Assembly (NCBI GenBank): GCA_007859995.1
Contig: SMSL01000007.1
Coordinates: forward strand, 84,197 to 148,196
DNA from: Candidatus Brocadiaceae bacterium S225
Lineage (GTDB): Bacteria; Planctomycetota; Brocadiia; Brocadiales; Scalinduaceae
Direction of reading: 5' to 3'
Length of the DNA: 64,000 nt
Under the pieces are notes generated by a model. The model did no database searches. It saw nothing but the letters and a program-made list of their open reading frames with translations, and was not told where the DNA came from. Numbering within the stretch: the stretch's first letter is position 1; each line of letters starts with the position of its first letter. Of this stretch, positions 55,911 through 64,000 are shown piece by piece. The position numbers were made by a program, and so were the translations under genes.

Positions 55911-57644
55911 TTATGTTCTATTTTCGTTACAGCCTTTAAAAAAAGCTTTTGACCCACTTCGTATACCTCTAATGTTGTAACCTCCTTCCTGGATAACAAG
56001 CAAAGGCTTCTTTGTCGATATCAGACGTTTCCCAATACTCTCAAATATTATAGGGCTCAAAAGAAACGTACCTGTCGGGTCTCCTTTAAGAATATCAAAT
56101 CCGAGAGACACAACCATAATATCCGGATTGAAGTTCAAAATCAAATTTATCGCTTTGTCAAACACACGAAGATATTTATCATTCTCTGTCCGTGGAGCCA
56201 GCGGAAAATTCCGATTGAAATCAACCCCTTCACCTTCACCCCTTTCTGCCTCATAACCTGAAAAGTACGGATATGAGTAATCTGGATGCCCATGTATAGA
56301 GACTGTCAGGACATCATTTCTATTATAAAAGATATCCTGAGTACCGTTGCCATGATGAAAATCAATATCAAGAATAGCCACCTTGCCCTCCTGACTGAGG
56401 TAGTTTGCTGCGATAGCCGCATTATTAAAGTAGCAGAATCCGCCGAAGAAACGTTTCCCGGCATGATGGCCGGGAGGTCGGCATATTGAGTATGCCAGCC
56501 GTTTCCCTGACAGGATTTCATCCGCGCCTGTCAAGGCGGTATTTACGGCTGTACGCGCCGCTTTGTAAGCATTGGCGTATAATGGAGTTCCGGTATCAAT
56601 GCAATAATAGCCCGCCTGTACCGGCAACTCCTTTGGACGATTATCCGGCCTCCTGATAGGAAAAGTATCCGGATAAACAGGCCGTCCCTGCCGCAGTGAA
56701 GCACAGACCGTACGCAGATAGTGAACAAATGTTTTATCATGAACGGAAAGTATCCATTTCTCGCCGTATTCACGCGGAACCGTAGATACAAAACCACCAA
56801 CATCCCTGATAACACTCCTGATGGTTTCCACCCGTATAGGACGCTCGAAGTATCCGCGCTCCTTAACATGGTGAATTTCGTGTTTCGGGCTGAACACGAA
56901 AGTATACGCGAGAGGTGAATTAAAATCCCGTATTATCCGATTCTCCTTTACGGCCTTTATGTAACGAAGAGGACGAAAAGTAACAGGATCGTCCCTGAAA
57001 GATTCAATAACCTGATCAATGTACCCTGTATCAGTGGTCTTTGCAAAACGAGTTGTAAGAATCATCTTAATCGCCTCCTGAGCCTCTCTTCTGGCAAGAG
57101 TATGGGTAATACCCAGGCCGTCGAATAATAGAATGGCAGTTGTCGGCGGATTGCCTACAGGAACGGAATATGCGGAATTCTCTATCACCCTTACACCATG
57201 CAATTCGTAGAAGCGTACGGCTATCTGAGCCTGTTTTAACTCTGCATGGTCGGTGGTCAATTCCGGCAGATCCGGCTGTACTTCAAGATAGAGCCCTTTA
57301 GCGGAAAGGTTTCTGCAGTATTCACTGACCACCGCATCATATAGCGCGCTGCCGACTCCCCTGCCCCGCAATCCTGATCGCGTGGCTATGAAATCCAGGA
57401 AACAGCAATTTATCTCCGAGAAATGCATAACAAGGGCAAAACCATCGACCCGTCCCAGAGCGCCTTCAGCTACAACCAGCGTTGTACAATATTTATGCCG
57501 GATGGGTTCACGTATCAGCAATGGGATTTTTTCCGCGTATTCGACCAACTTTGGAAATCTTTGTACAAAAATTTCCTGAATCTGTTTCACGCGGTCCTTA
57601 GATACAAGAGAACCAGTATCTCTTAAAATTCTTATTCTGATCAT
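55911..57644 (-). CDS. GNAT acetyltransferase fused to histone-deacetylase-family amidohydrolase
   Basis: A 577-residue chain. Residues ~1-180 are a GNAT domain with the acetyl-CoA loop RGRGVGSALYDAV near 93. Residues ~240-575 are an HDAC/acetylpolyamine amidohydrolase domain with RPPGHHAGKRFFGGFCYFNN. Zinc ligands lie in DIDFHHGNGTQD and SLGFDILKGDPTG, and the tyrosine in QEGGYN. All zinc and catalytic residues are visible, so the deacetylase should be active. Adding and removing acetyl groups in one protein suggests a lysine- or polyamine-acetylation switch. Confidence 0.88.
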   Translation of the reverse strand: MIRIRILRDTGSLVSKDRVKQIQEIFVQRFPKLVEYAEKIPLLIREPIRHKYCTTLVVAEGALGRVDGFALVMHFSEINCCFLDFIATRSGLRGRGVGSALYDAVVSEYCRNLSAKGLYLEVQPDLPELTTDHAELKQAQIAVRFYELHGVRVIENSAYSVPVGNPPTTAILLFDGLGITHTLARREAQEAIKMILTTRFAKTTDTGYIDQVIESFRDDPVTFRPLRYIKAVKENRIIRDFNSPLAYTFVFSPKHEIHHVKERGYFERPIRVETIRSVIRDVGGFVSTVPREYGEKWILSVHDKTFVHYLRTVCASLRQGRPVYPDTFPIRRPDNRPKELPVQAGYYCIDTGTPLYANAYKAARTAVNTALTGADEILSGKRLAYSICRPPGHHAGKRFFGGFCYFNNAAIAANYLSQEGKVAILDIDFHHGNGTQDIFYNRNDVLTVSIHGHPDYSYPYFSGYEAERGEGEGVDFNRNFPLAPRTENDKYLRVFDKAINLILNFNPDIMVVSLGFDILKGDPTGTFLLSPIIFESIGKRLISTKKPLLVIQEGGYNIRGIRSGSKAFFKGCNENRT

Positions 57645-57779
57645 ATATGGCTCTTGCTAAAAATCAAGATCTGTGCGGTATGAAAACTTGTTGATTGTTA
57701 GAATATAAAGGGTTTATAATACTCACGTATTTCTCAAAAGTGGATATTAAATATGCATATGTACGCGATCTTCCTGCCA

Positions 57780-60700
57780 TTAACCTTTAGTTGAATCACT
57801 ATCCCTAAAGGGTTCATCCATCGCATTTCTGCCTTCGACAACCCTGATCTCGATAGGTTTATGACTATCAAGATGGACATCTCGCTGCGGAAATGCGATT
57901 ACAATACCTGCTTCACGAAACAGGGTGTCTATTTGATAGCGAAGCTCGCTTTCTATTCTCCTTCTATCAAACATGCGTTTCACGACTATCCAGAAGTGCA
58001 CCTCAAACTGAAGAGAGTTATCTCCAAAATCAGTAAAAAGCAGAACGGGTTCAGGTATTTTTAATACCTTTTGATGTTCATCTACGGCTTTATTGATGAG
58101 ACGCTCGACCTCTCGTGTCGGCGATCCATAAACAACACCAACTTTAATACTTGTTCTTATCAGATTATCAGAGAGAGTCCAGTTCAATACATTGTTTTGC
58201 AGAAAAGAGCTGTTAGGCACAATGATGTGCGTATTCTGGGAAGAACGTACTCGTGTACTTCTGGCTCCGATATATTCTATTGTACCATACAACGTGTCAA
58301 CTTCGACTATGTCTCCGATCTTTATCGGACGTTCAGCCATCAGGATTAATCCGCTGACAAAATTGTTGATGATATTCTGCATCCCGAAACCAATTCCAAT
58401 ACCGAATGCGCCGGCAAAGATAGAAAGGCTTCTCAGGGGGATCCCTGCTACGTTTAAACCTATTATTGCTGCAATGCCGATTATAAAATACCTTAAGATG
58501 GATGAAATTGCATGCCGTGCCCCTGCCCCTAAAGTCGCTTTTTTGTCAAATCGTGTTTCTATGAAATTCTTTAAATATCTGGCCGATATGAAGGCCGTCC
58601 CAAGGATTAATATACCAAAAAGTATTTTAAAAGGTGTTGTATATCTGCCATCTGCAAGTACGAATTTATAAGCCAAACTGTTCTTTATAGAAATAAGCAC
58701 ATAGATGACATTTCCATATATCTCTCGAAATAACCCTGGTGCGGCTGCTGAATTTACAACATCTTTAAAGGTATCATTCCATATCACGAAAATGATAATT
58801 ACAGAGATTATTACCGTTACATAATCTAATAAATGCTTATTAACACTGAACCTGGACCGTATTGTCTTTTCTTCTATTTCAGATTCTTTTGTTTCAAGCA
58901 TCTTTAATTGCTGCAGCCTCTTTTCCTGTGAGAGGAATTGTTGCCTTAAGAGATATCGATATATAAGGTAGGCAATAATGGCGACAAACATGCTCTTTAT
59001 CAGGGTCGCCATAAGGGTATATGTCAACAGGGCATAACCAAGACTTCGTATGGTAAAAAGCAGGATTATGAATGCAACAAATAATGGGTAAAGCAGATTT
59101 ATTACCTTATTAACGAGCTTACCCAGAACACTTTCAGGATACGGTAATATTTTCAGCAGATACGACTTCTGGCCAACAGCCAGCCAGATGACCAGGCATA
59201 GCGTAACTATCCGGTAAATAAACCACAATAATTCTATAACACTCACTCTATAACTATATGCGTTCAAAACAAAAATTAATGTTATTATTATTGCAGAAAA
59301 GAGTAGAATTACATTCAGGCATTTGAAGATATATCTCGCAGAAGAGTAAGTAATCATAGTCCAACGTTTCTTCCCCAGGTTTGGGCTTAATGACTGGACA
59401 ATGAGTCCCTTTAATAATTTGTAAACAGTGACTACCGCCAAACCATAAATGAATGATCGAACGATGGGCGTATGAGAAGGGATAACAAGTGATATGGTAA
59501 GAGAGATAATAAATAAAAAGAGAACGGTCAATACGCTCTTCATGATACGCAACAAACCTGGTATGAGCTTATATGTGGAAAATGTCTGGGGTGTTATAGC
59601 CGTAAATCTTGCGATCTCCTGTCTCGCCCATCTCTTAAGATAACGCCTGGTAAAATAAACCAGAAAAATAACAATCGTGATGATTAACAGTTTTACAACG
59701 AATACCGGTATATTCTTTTTATCTGATAAATAAATCCTCAGTTGCTTAAAATTCTGCACAGACGCCTTATAAAAATCAAAAGGTTTGTACCAAAGAACTC
59801 TTATATCCGACAAGCCCACTATCACAGTTTTTGTTGATATCCCGCTTTCCCTCCTTGCCCAGACATTTGCAGCTCGCGTCAGGGAAATGGTTTTTTTGGC
59901 TTCTGTTAAGTTCTCTAATAAAGCTTTGTTTACTTCTAATCTCTCGTTTAATCTTTCAATCTTTGTCTCTACCAGACTGTGTTGCTCCTCGATATGTTTA
60001 ATACGGCGATTTGCAAGTTTTATTAACTGTTCGCTCGTCGCCTTGTCTGAAAAACCTTCTGCCTCCTTCTCTATGCTTGATTTTTCTCCGGGTATGGCAG
60101 GCGTTAGATCAGCTCTTGCATTTTTTAAACTTTCACTTATGATTGATTTTTGTTTTTCTGCAGCAGACAACAGGCTTTGCACGGTTTGTATCTTATCCTG
60201 CGTAGTCTTTGACAAGGTATCAACAACATTCAATTCTTCAGCAATTTCATGAGGAGTATTTTCACCGCCCAGTATCTCTTCAATATCTTTTCGTATACTC
60301 TTAAATTCTGCGCGATCTTTGTGGCTTTCATTGCCTGTGGTAAGCAATTCATCCTTCATTGTCGCGATAAGCGCCTGCTGTTTATGTACATCTACCTCAA
60401 CCGCTAAAACTCTTTTCCTTTCCGGGGAAGTCTCCTCCAGTTGTTTTTGTACCGCAGCCTCTTCTTTCTTTAGCGCTATCTTTTTTTCCAATTCAGCTCT
60501 TGCCTTTTCTTCTTCCGCAATCCTCCTTCTCTCCTCTTCAATCTTCCTGGCCTTTTCGACTTCTTTTTCCTCTCTCTGAACTTCCGATTCTTTATACTTT
60601 TGTGATATAATGGCGGCAATTCCGCTTTTAACATCTATCTCCATCTCTATATTTAACTTTTGGATCTGGGCTAATTGCAGATTAAGCCTTGCCAGCCTGG

Positions 60701-61445
60701 TTTGTACCAGTAATAAATTAATTTTATCATCCTGTAATTTAGTCTCATGTTCCAGACTGCGTTTTCTATTTTCAATCCGGTAAGATTCTTCTTGTGTTGA
60801 CACTTTTTGGCTGGTAAGTATTTTTAGCTTGTCATTGAGTCTTTTTTTTTCTTCTTCAGATTTTAATTTTGAGGTATCAAGGGATGTTTTTGATGTTAAA
60901 AAATATGCCTCCTTCTCTTTAACTATCGCCAGGATTGCTTCCAGACGCGCCTTAAGCAGCTCTGTCTCTTTTTGAATGCTTTCAAATTGTGATGCAGGCA
61001 CTAAATCGGACTCTTCGTTTATCTTGCTTTTTTTATCAGTCAGAACTGCCGCAGTTTCGAGCGCCTTCTCTAAAGCACCGGCAACTCCCTTCATTTCCAA
61101 TTTGGCTCTTATGGTTCCATCTAATGTATTAATCCTGTTTTCAATAATGCTCTTTTGTTTTGTAACTAAATCTAAAGCGTCTCCCTCCACCTTATCTTCA
61201 ATTAATTTATCCCTTCTTGTCTTTAAAGTGTTTAATTCTTCTTTAAGTGTGTTTAGGCTTGATTCCAGATTAGTTATATCTTGCCCGCTACTCTCAAGAA
61301 TATTCTTTGCATTTTCCAGAAACTCTGTTCGTTGTATAGCCATACCCTGAACCTCGGCAGGTTGACTGTAAAGCCTGGTTTCGTAAGCGATAATTGCCAG
61401 ATTAACGAAAATAATAATTATAAATGTAGATTTTCTCATATTCAT
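57780..61445 (-). CDS. Large MscS-superfamily mechanosensitive channel, MscK-like
   Basis: The 1221-residue protein starts with a signal sequence and ~500 residues of periplasmic coiled coil, including runs such as KARKIEEERRRIAEEEKARA. About eleven membrane helices follow (from ~590), then the MscS pore and beta domain: AGAFGIGIGFGMQNIINN, ERPIKIGDIVEVD, GARSTRVRSSQNTHIIVPN. Such channels release solutes on osmotic downshift. Genes for glycerate-based solutes occur on both sides of it in this window. Confidence 0.9.
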   Translation of the reverse strand: MNMRKSTFIIIIFVNLAIIAYETRLYSQPAEVQGMAIQRTEFLENAKNILESSGQDITNLESSLNTLKEELNTLKTRRDKLIEDKVEGDALDLVTKQKSIIENRINTLDGTIRAKLEMKGVAGALEKALETAAVLTDKKSKINEESDLVPASQFESIQKETELLKARLEAILAIVKEKEAYFLTSKTSLDTSKLKSEEEKKRLNDKLKILTSQKVSTQEESYRIENRKRSLEHETKLQDDKINLLLVQTRLARLNLQLAQIQKLNIEMEIDVKSGIAAIISQKYKESEVQREEKEVEKARKIEEERRRIAEEEKARAELEKKIALKKEEAAVQKQLEETSPERKRVLAVEVDVHKQQALIATMKDELLTTGNESHKDRAEFKSIRKDIEEILGGENTPHEIAEELNVVDTLSKTTQDKIQTVQSLLSAAEKQKSIISESLKNARADLTPAIPGEKSSIEKEAEGFSDKATSEQLIKLANRRIKHIEEQHSLVETKIERLNERLEVNKALLENLTEAKKTISLTRAANVWARRESGISTKTVIVGLSDIRVLWYKPFDFYKASVQNFKQLRIYLSDKKNIPVFVVKLLIITIVIFLVYFTRRYLKRWARQEIARFTAITPQTFSTYKLIPGLLRIMKSVLTVLFLFIISLTISLVIPSHTPIVRSFIYGLAVVTVYKLLKGLIVQSLSPNLGKKRWTMITYSSARYIFKCLNVILLFSAIIITLIFVLNAYSYRVSVIELLWFIYRIVTLCLVIWLAVGQKSYLLKILPYPESVLGKLVNKVINLLYPLFVAFIILLFTIRSLGYALLTYTLMATLIKSMFVAIIAYLIYRYLLRQQFLSQEKRLQQLKMLETKESEIEEKTIRSRFSVNKHLLDYVTVIISVIIIFVIWNDTFKDVVNSAAAPGLFREIYGNVIYVLISIKNSLAYKFVLADGRYTTPFKILFGILILGTAFISARYLKNFIETRFDKKATLGAGARHAISSILRYFIIGIAAIIGLNVAGIPLRSLSIFAGAFGIGIGFGMQNIINNFVSGLILMAERPIKIGDIVEVDTLYGTIEYIGARSTRVRSSQNTHIIVPNSSFLQNNVLNWTLSDNLIRTSIKVGVVYGSPTREVERLINKAVDEHQKVLKIPEPVLLFTDFGDNSLQFEVHFWIVVKRMFDRRRIESELRYQIDTLFREAGIVIAFPQRDVHLDSHKPIEIRVVEGRNAMDEPFRDSDSTKG

Positions 61446-61532
61446 CTTGGTCCAATTTTGGATAAAGAAAGGTATGTCTTTTTACAAATTTGGAAATCTC
61501 ATTTTGTTAAATAACAGTAAATACTTGTTAAT

Positions 61533-62792
61533 TTATTCCCACGCTTCATATTTTTTTATCAAATAAGATTTTGTAGCTTCAAATACTTTTGCCTGATCCT
61601 CTACAACCTCTTCAGCCTGTTCAGCATCCAATTCTGCCACTTCATGACAATAAGCTGCTGTCCTGCCAAAATAGAGCGGAACCATAATATCGATAAGCCT
61701 TTTCCTGTTGCGACTCCACGACTGATAGGTAAAGGCAAAATCGTATAATATCCTGGCCCATAAGTCAGAAGGAAAGCGAACTATACCTGTTTTCTTTAAT
61801 TTGTGGATATTTTTAATAAGTTTCTCGTAACTTTCCGGTTCGATTATTTGTCTATATAATGGATCAAATTGTGAGAAACCTTCCAGAAATTCGATTTCAA
61901 GCTTATTAAAATTTACCGAGACAGGCTCTATCTTTGCTACTGTCTCTGCTTCTCCCATCATTTCAACCGGAACACTCCCTTTTACGTTTCTCCACTTTAG
62001 TTCATATTTTCCCATAAGGTACATTAACGTGCTGACAACCTGCCGGAACATAGGCCCTAAGTGTTCTGCAGGGTCTTTCGCGTCATGTACCTTTGTGCCA
62101 AGTCTGGCCTGCACTATCTTAAGTCCCGTGTTTATTGCTGTGGTACTCATCCAAATATCAATACCAAACCTCGCAACGTCGGTATCCCACACATCTTCTT
62201 TTGTGTAGAGCGACGCTATTTCACCACTGAAACCGAAATCGCCACCTATCGGCTGCCTTATTCTCTGTCCATAGAGAGACCGTGTCATGGGATAAATGAT
62301 ATTGTTGGTGATCGTACCGTCATTCTTGTGCCTTATGTAATACGGCGTCACAAACCCTGCATGATTATTAAGGACCGGTTCCGCAAGCAGTTTAATCCAT
62401 TCAGGCGTAATGCTTCTCAGATCAGAGTCAACCACAATACAACAATCAACTTTTAAAAGCATCGCAACTTCAAACACCGCTCTGAATGATGTTCCCTTCC
62501 CCGGCATACCCCGGTAGATGGTAACCCTTCTCTGAAACCCTTCCGGAACAGGAGCAGAGTAAGCATTTTCACGCGTATCATCGGTAGAGCCGCCATCTGA
62601 AACAAACAGCGCGCTCTTTTTATCAGGAAAATATCTCCTTAACCCTTCGGCAGCCATTGATACTACATGCGCTATCGTATCTTCATTATTATAACAGGGA
62701 ATGCCAACGAGGATGTCTACGTCTTTAAGATTTTTTGTCCATTCAAAGACATTATTACGAACTGCACTTGTATATTTTTTCATTGTATCCAT
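61533..62792 (-). CDS. GT-A glycosyltransferase, glucosylglycerate/mannosylglycerate-synthase-like (GT78/GT81)
   Basis: The 419-residue enzyme has VGIPCYNNEDTI near residue 29 and SDGGSTDDTRE for the nucleotide. GMPGKGTSFRAVFE and the metal site VVDSDLRSITPEWI follow, then QPIGGDFGFSGE and RFGIDIWMSTTA. The helical tail with LWARILYDFAFTYQS resembles mannosylglycerate synthase (LWTTRVLNYTMT). Transfer of glucose or mannose from an NDP-sugar to D-glycerate or 3-phosphoglycerate is expected. With the mechanosensitive channel 87 bp downstream it suggests osmolyte control. Confidence 0.75.
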   Translation of the reverse strand: MDTMKKYTSAVRNNVFEWTKNLKDVDILVGIPCYNNEDTIAHVVSMAAEGLRRYFPDKKSALFVSDGGSTDDTRENAYSAPVPEGFQRRVTIYRGMPGKGTSFRAVFEVAMLLKVDCCIVVDSDLRSITPEWIKLLAEPVLNNHAGFVTPYYIRHKNDGTITNNIIYPMTRSLYGQRIRQPIGGDFGFSGEIASLYTKEDVWDTDVARFGIDIWMSTTAINTGLKIVQARLGTKVHDAKDPAEHLGPMFRQVVSTLMYLMGKYELKWRNVKGSVPVEMMGEAETVAKIEPVSVNFNKLEIEFLEGFSQFDPLYRQIIEPESYEKLIKNIHKLKKTGIVRFPSDLWARILYDFAFTYQSWSRNRKRLIDIMVPLYFGRTAAYCHEVAELDAEQAEEVVEDQAKVFEATKSYLIKKYEAWE

Positions 62793-63116
62793 GTACTAAT
62801 CTCCAAAAATCTTCTTTACTGTTATTATAAGTACAAATAAAATGATTATACATAAAAAGGAAGATCGGTATTCAATATTTTAAACGGAAAAAAGATACCA
62901 TTTCAATCCATAGAAATATCACATTGATCGATATCATAGCCGGCAATGCGCGGGTTTCGTTCTCAAAAACATTGCCATATAACTTATATTTCATTACAAA
63001 TGAAGTCAACTTTATTAAGTATTAAGAAACTTATATTTTATTGAGGTATTATAACATAAGCCGGTGATCGACTCGCTTCTTAATTTATAATGCGATAAAC
63101 ATTAGCAGGAGATTTC
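62793..63116. other. Divergent intergenic region upstream of the glycosyltransferase and pfkA-like gene
   Basis: About 320 AT-rich bases that must hold both promoters. A TATAAC lies near 63048. No strong -35/-10 pair, RNA gene or reading frame is supported. Confidence 0.3.
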
Positions 63117-63962
63117 ATGAAAAAAAAACATATTGCTATCCTTACCGGTGGAGGAGATTGTCCGGGGATAAACGCGGTTATTAGAGCAGTCGTAAAAAAG
63201 GCTATACTTGAACACGACATGACAGTAACCGGCATTGAGGATGGATTCGAAGGACTGGTTCTTAACAAATATAAAAGGCTCACTTATGACGATGTCTCCG
63301 GGATCCTTACCTTGGGCGGAACAATACTGGGGACATCAAACAAGGCAAACCCTTATAACTATCCGGTAGTAAAAAGAGGGAAAACAGAATTAAAAGATTT
63401 ATCAAAATCGGTTATACAGAATATTAAGAAACTTAACATTGATTGCCTGGTTTGTGTGGGTGGAGATGGTACTTTGGGTATAGCCAACAGGTTCTTTAAA
63501 GAAGGTATACCGATAATCGGTGTTCCCAAAACGATCGATAATGACATTAAAGGTACGGATATCACCTTTGGTTTTAATTCTGCCGTGCAAATCGCGACTG
63601 AAGGAATTGACAGGGTCCATACTACAGCTCAATCTCATAATAGAGTAATGATTGTTGAAGTTATGGGCCGGAGAGCTGGTTGGATAGCGCTCTATTCCGG
63701 AGTCGCCGGCGGAGGAGATATTATCCTGATTCCTGAAATACCGTATGATATAAATATTGTTGCAGATAAAGTAAGGGAGAGAAATAAGGGGGGCAAGAGG
63801 TTCAGCATTGTTGTCATCGCTGAGGGAGCAAGGCCGCAGGGAGGAGATGTGACTGTGCAGAGGATAGTAAAAGATAGTTCAGAGCCTGTTCGTCTTGGCG
63901 GAATAGGTTTTGTTCTTGGTAATGAGTTGGAAAAGGTTACTGATCACAGATTTTCATGGTAA
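63117..63962 (+). CDS. 6-phosphofructokinase, C-terminally truncated
   Basis: The protein has 281 residues, while family members have about 320-360. Signatures are GGGDCPGINAVIRAVV, CVGGDGTLGIA, VPKTIDNDIKGTD, EVMGRRAGWIAL and VIAEGA. Gly at the GGDG position with Lys in PKTIDND is the mixed type for which ATP or pyrophosphate use cannot be told by sequence. The stop falls after VTDHRFSW, before the expected GHxQRGGxP segment that contacts fructose 6-phosphate. No other frame in the remaining 38 bases restores it. AGGAG precedes the ATG. Confidence 0.8.
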   Translation: MKKKHIAILTGGGDCPGINAVIRAVVKKAILEHDMTVTGIEDGFEGLVLNKYKRLTYDDVSGILTLGGTILGTSNKANPYNYPVVKRGKTELKDLSKSVIQNIKKLNIDCLVCVGGDGTLGIANRFFKEGIPIIGVPKTIDNDIKGTDITFGFNSAVQIATEGIDRVHTTAQSHNRVMIVEVMGRRAGWIALYSGVAGGGDIILIPEIPYDINIVADKVRERNKGGKRFSIVVIAEGARPQGGDVTVQRIVKDSSEPVRLGGIGFVLGNELEKVTDHRFSW

Positions 63963-64000
63963 ATAAGAACCCCTAATTTTATGAAGAAGAGGCTCCACAG

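Noticed and set aside
59785..60579. Long Ser/Phe-rich plus-strand frames under the mechanosensitive channel gene
   Set aside because: These are the antisense shadow of the coiled-coil coding region. Ser/Phe/Leu-rich composition is typical of the reverse of Lys/Glu-rich helices.

Overview
The window reads as a low-GC (roughly 40 percent by eye) chromosomal segment of a Gram-negative, respiring bacterium. The best guess is an anammox-type planctomycete (Brocadiae, for example a Scalindua-like organism). That assignment is an inference from the look of the proteins: Tll0287-like c-heme proteins, a fused ccoNO oxidase, superoxide reductases and GlpX/GT55 relatives. No marker gene fixes it. TTG start codons with good ribosome binding sites recur.

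Layout. 0-3.1 kb: a secreted coiled-coil protein cut by the window edge, an SDR epimerase, a 211-bp GC-rich element bounded by a 9-bp inverted repeat, and a lipoprotein. 3.2-7.6 kb: gap-pgk-rpe-accD behind a good sigma70-like promoter, then tRNA-Asn and a strong terminator. 7.7-8.8 kb: a tandemly duplicated Pmp3/YqaE membrane protein and a DUF1566 protein. 8.9-17 kb: an AT-rich accessory block. It is a Liv-type ABC importer operon (livG-livF-livK-[SGNH-like]-[ThiH-like radical SAM]-[GNMT-like methyltransferase]-livH-livM). Degenerate toxin-antitoxin modules flank it: an intact DUF433 antitoxin with a frameshifted DUF5615 toxin on one side, and an intact YgiT-type antitoxin with a DUF4258 toxin stopped by an in-frame TGA on the other. 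This is the best candidate here for an undescribed system.

17.3-25.1 kb: a cbb3 oxidase locus (ccoI, ccoS, fused ccoNO, ccoQ, mono-heme ccoP, ccoG and a COG2836 membrane protein). 25.4-29.3 kb: an oxygen/ROS-defence cluster of desulforedoxin-type small proteins, two rubrerythrin-like proteins, a rubredoxin-fused NADH oxidoreductase and a Tat-exported superoxide reductase. 29.8-35.8 kb: an acetolactate-synthase-like enzyme with an aldehyde dehydrogenase, a remnant of a Tll0287-like heme protein, a second superoxide reductase, an aspartase/fumarase and an intact Tll0287-like heme protein. 35.9-39.4 kb: a beta-CASP nuclease, a LOG-family protein and a convergent citrate synthase.

39.6-45.8 kb: a mannosyl-3-phosphoglycerate-synthase-like glycosyltransferase, glycerate 2-kinase, pyruvate kinase and an SLC13/RCK permease. 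46-51.5 kb: an operon of a catalytically eroded GlpX-like/TPR protein, RimK-like ligase, M14 AstE-like deacylase and retropepsin-like protease. 51.9-55.9 kb: a second SLC13/RCK permease, a terminator, an unknown membrane protein and a DUF21 protein. 55.9-64 kb: a GNAT-HDAC fusion, a giant MscK-type channel, a GT78/81-like glycosyltransferase and a 6-phosphofructokinase missing its C-terminus.

The genes combine lower glycolysis/gluconeogenesis (gap, pgk, pyk, pfk, gltA) with glycerate-based compatible-solute chemistry (GT55-like, GT78/81-like, glycerate kinase, mechanosensitive channel). They also provide a microaerobic/oxidative-stress kit (cbb3, superoxide reductase, rubrerythrin and desulforedoxin proteins).
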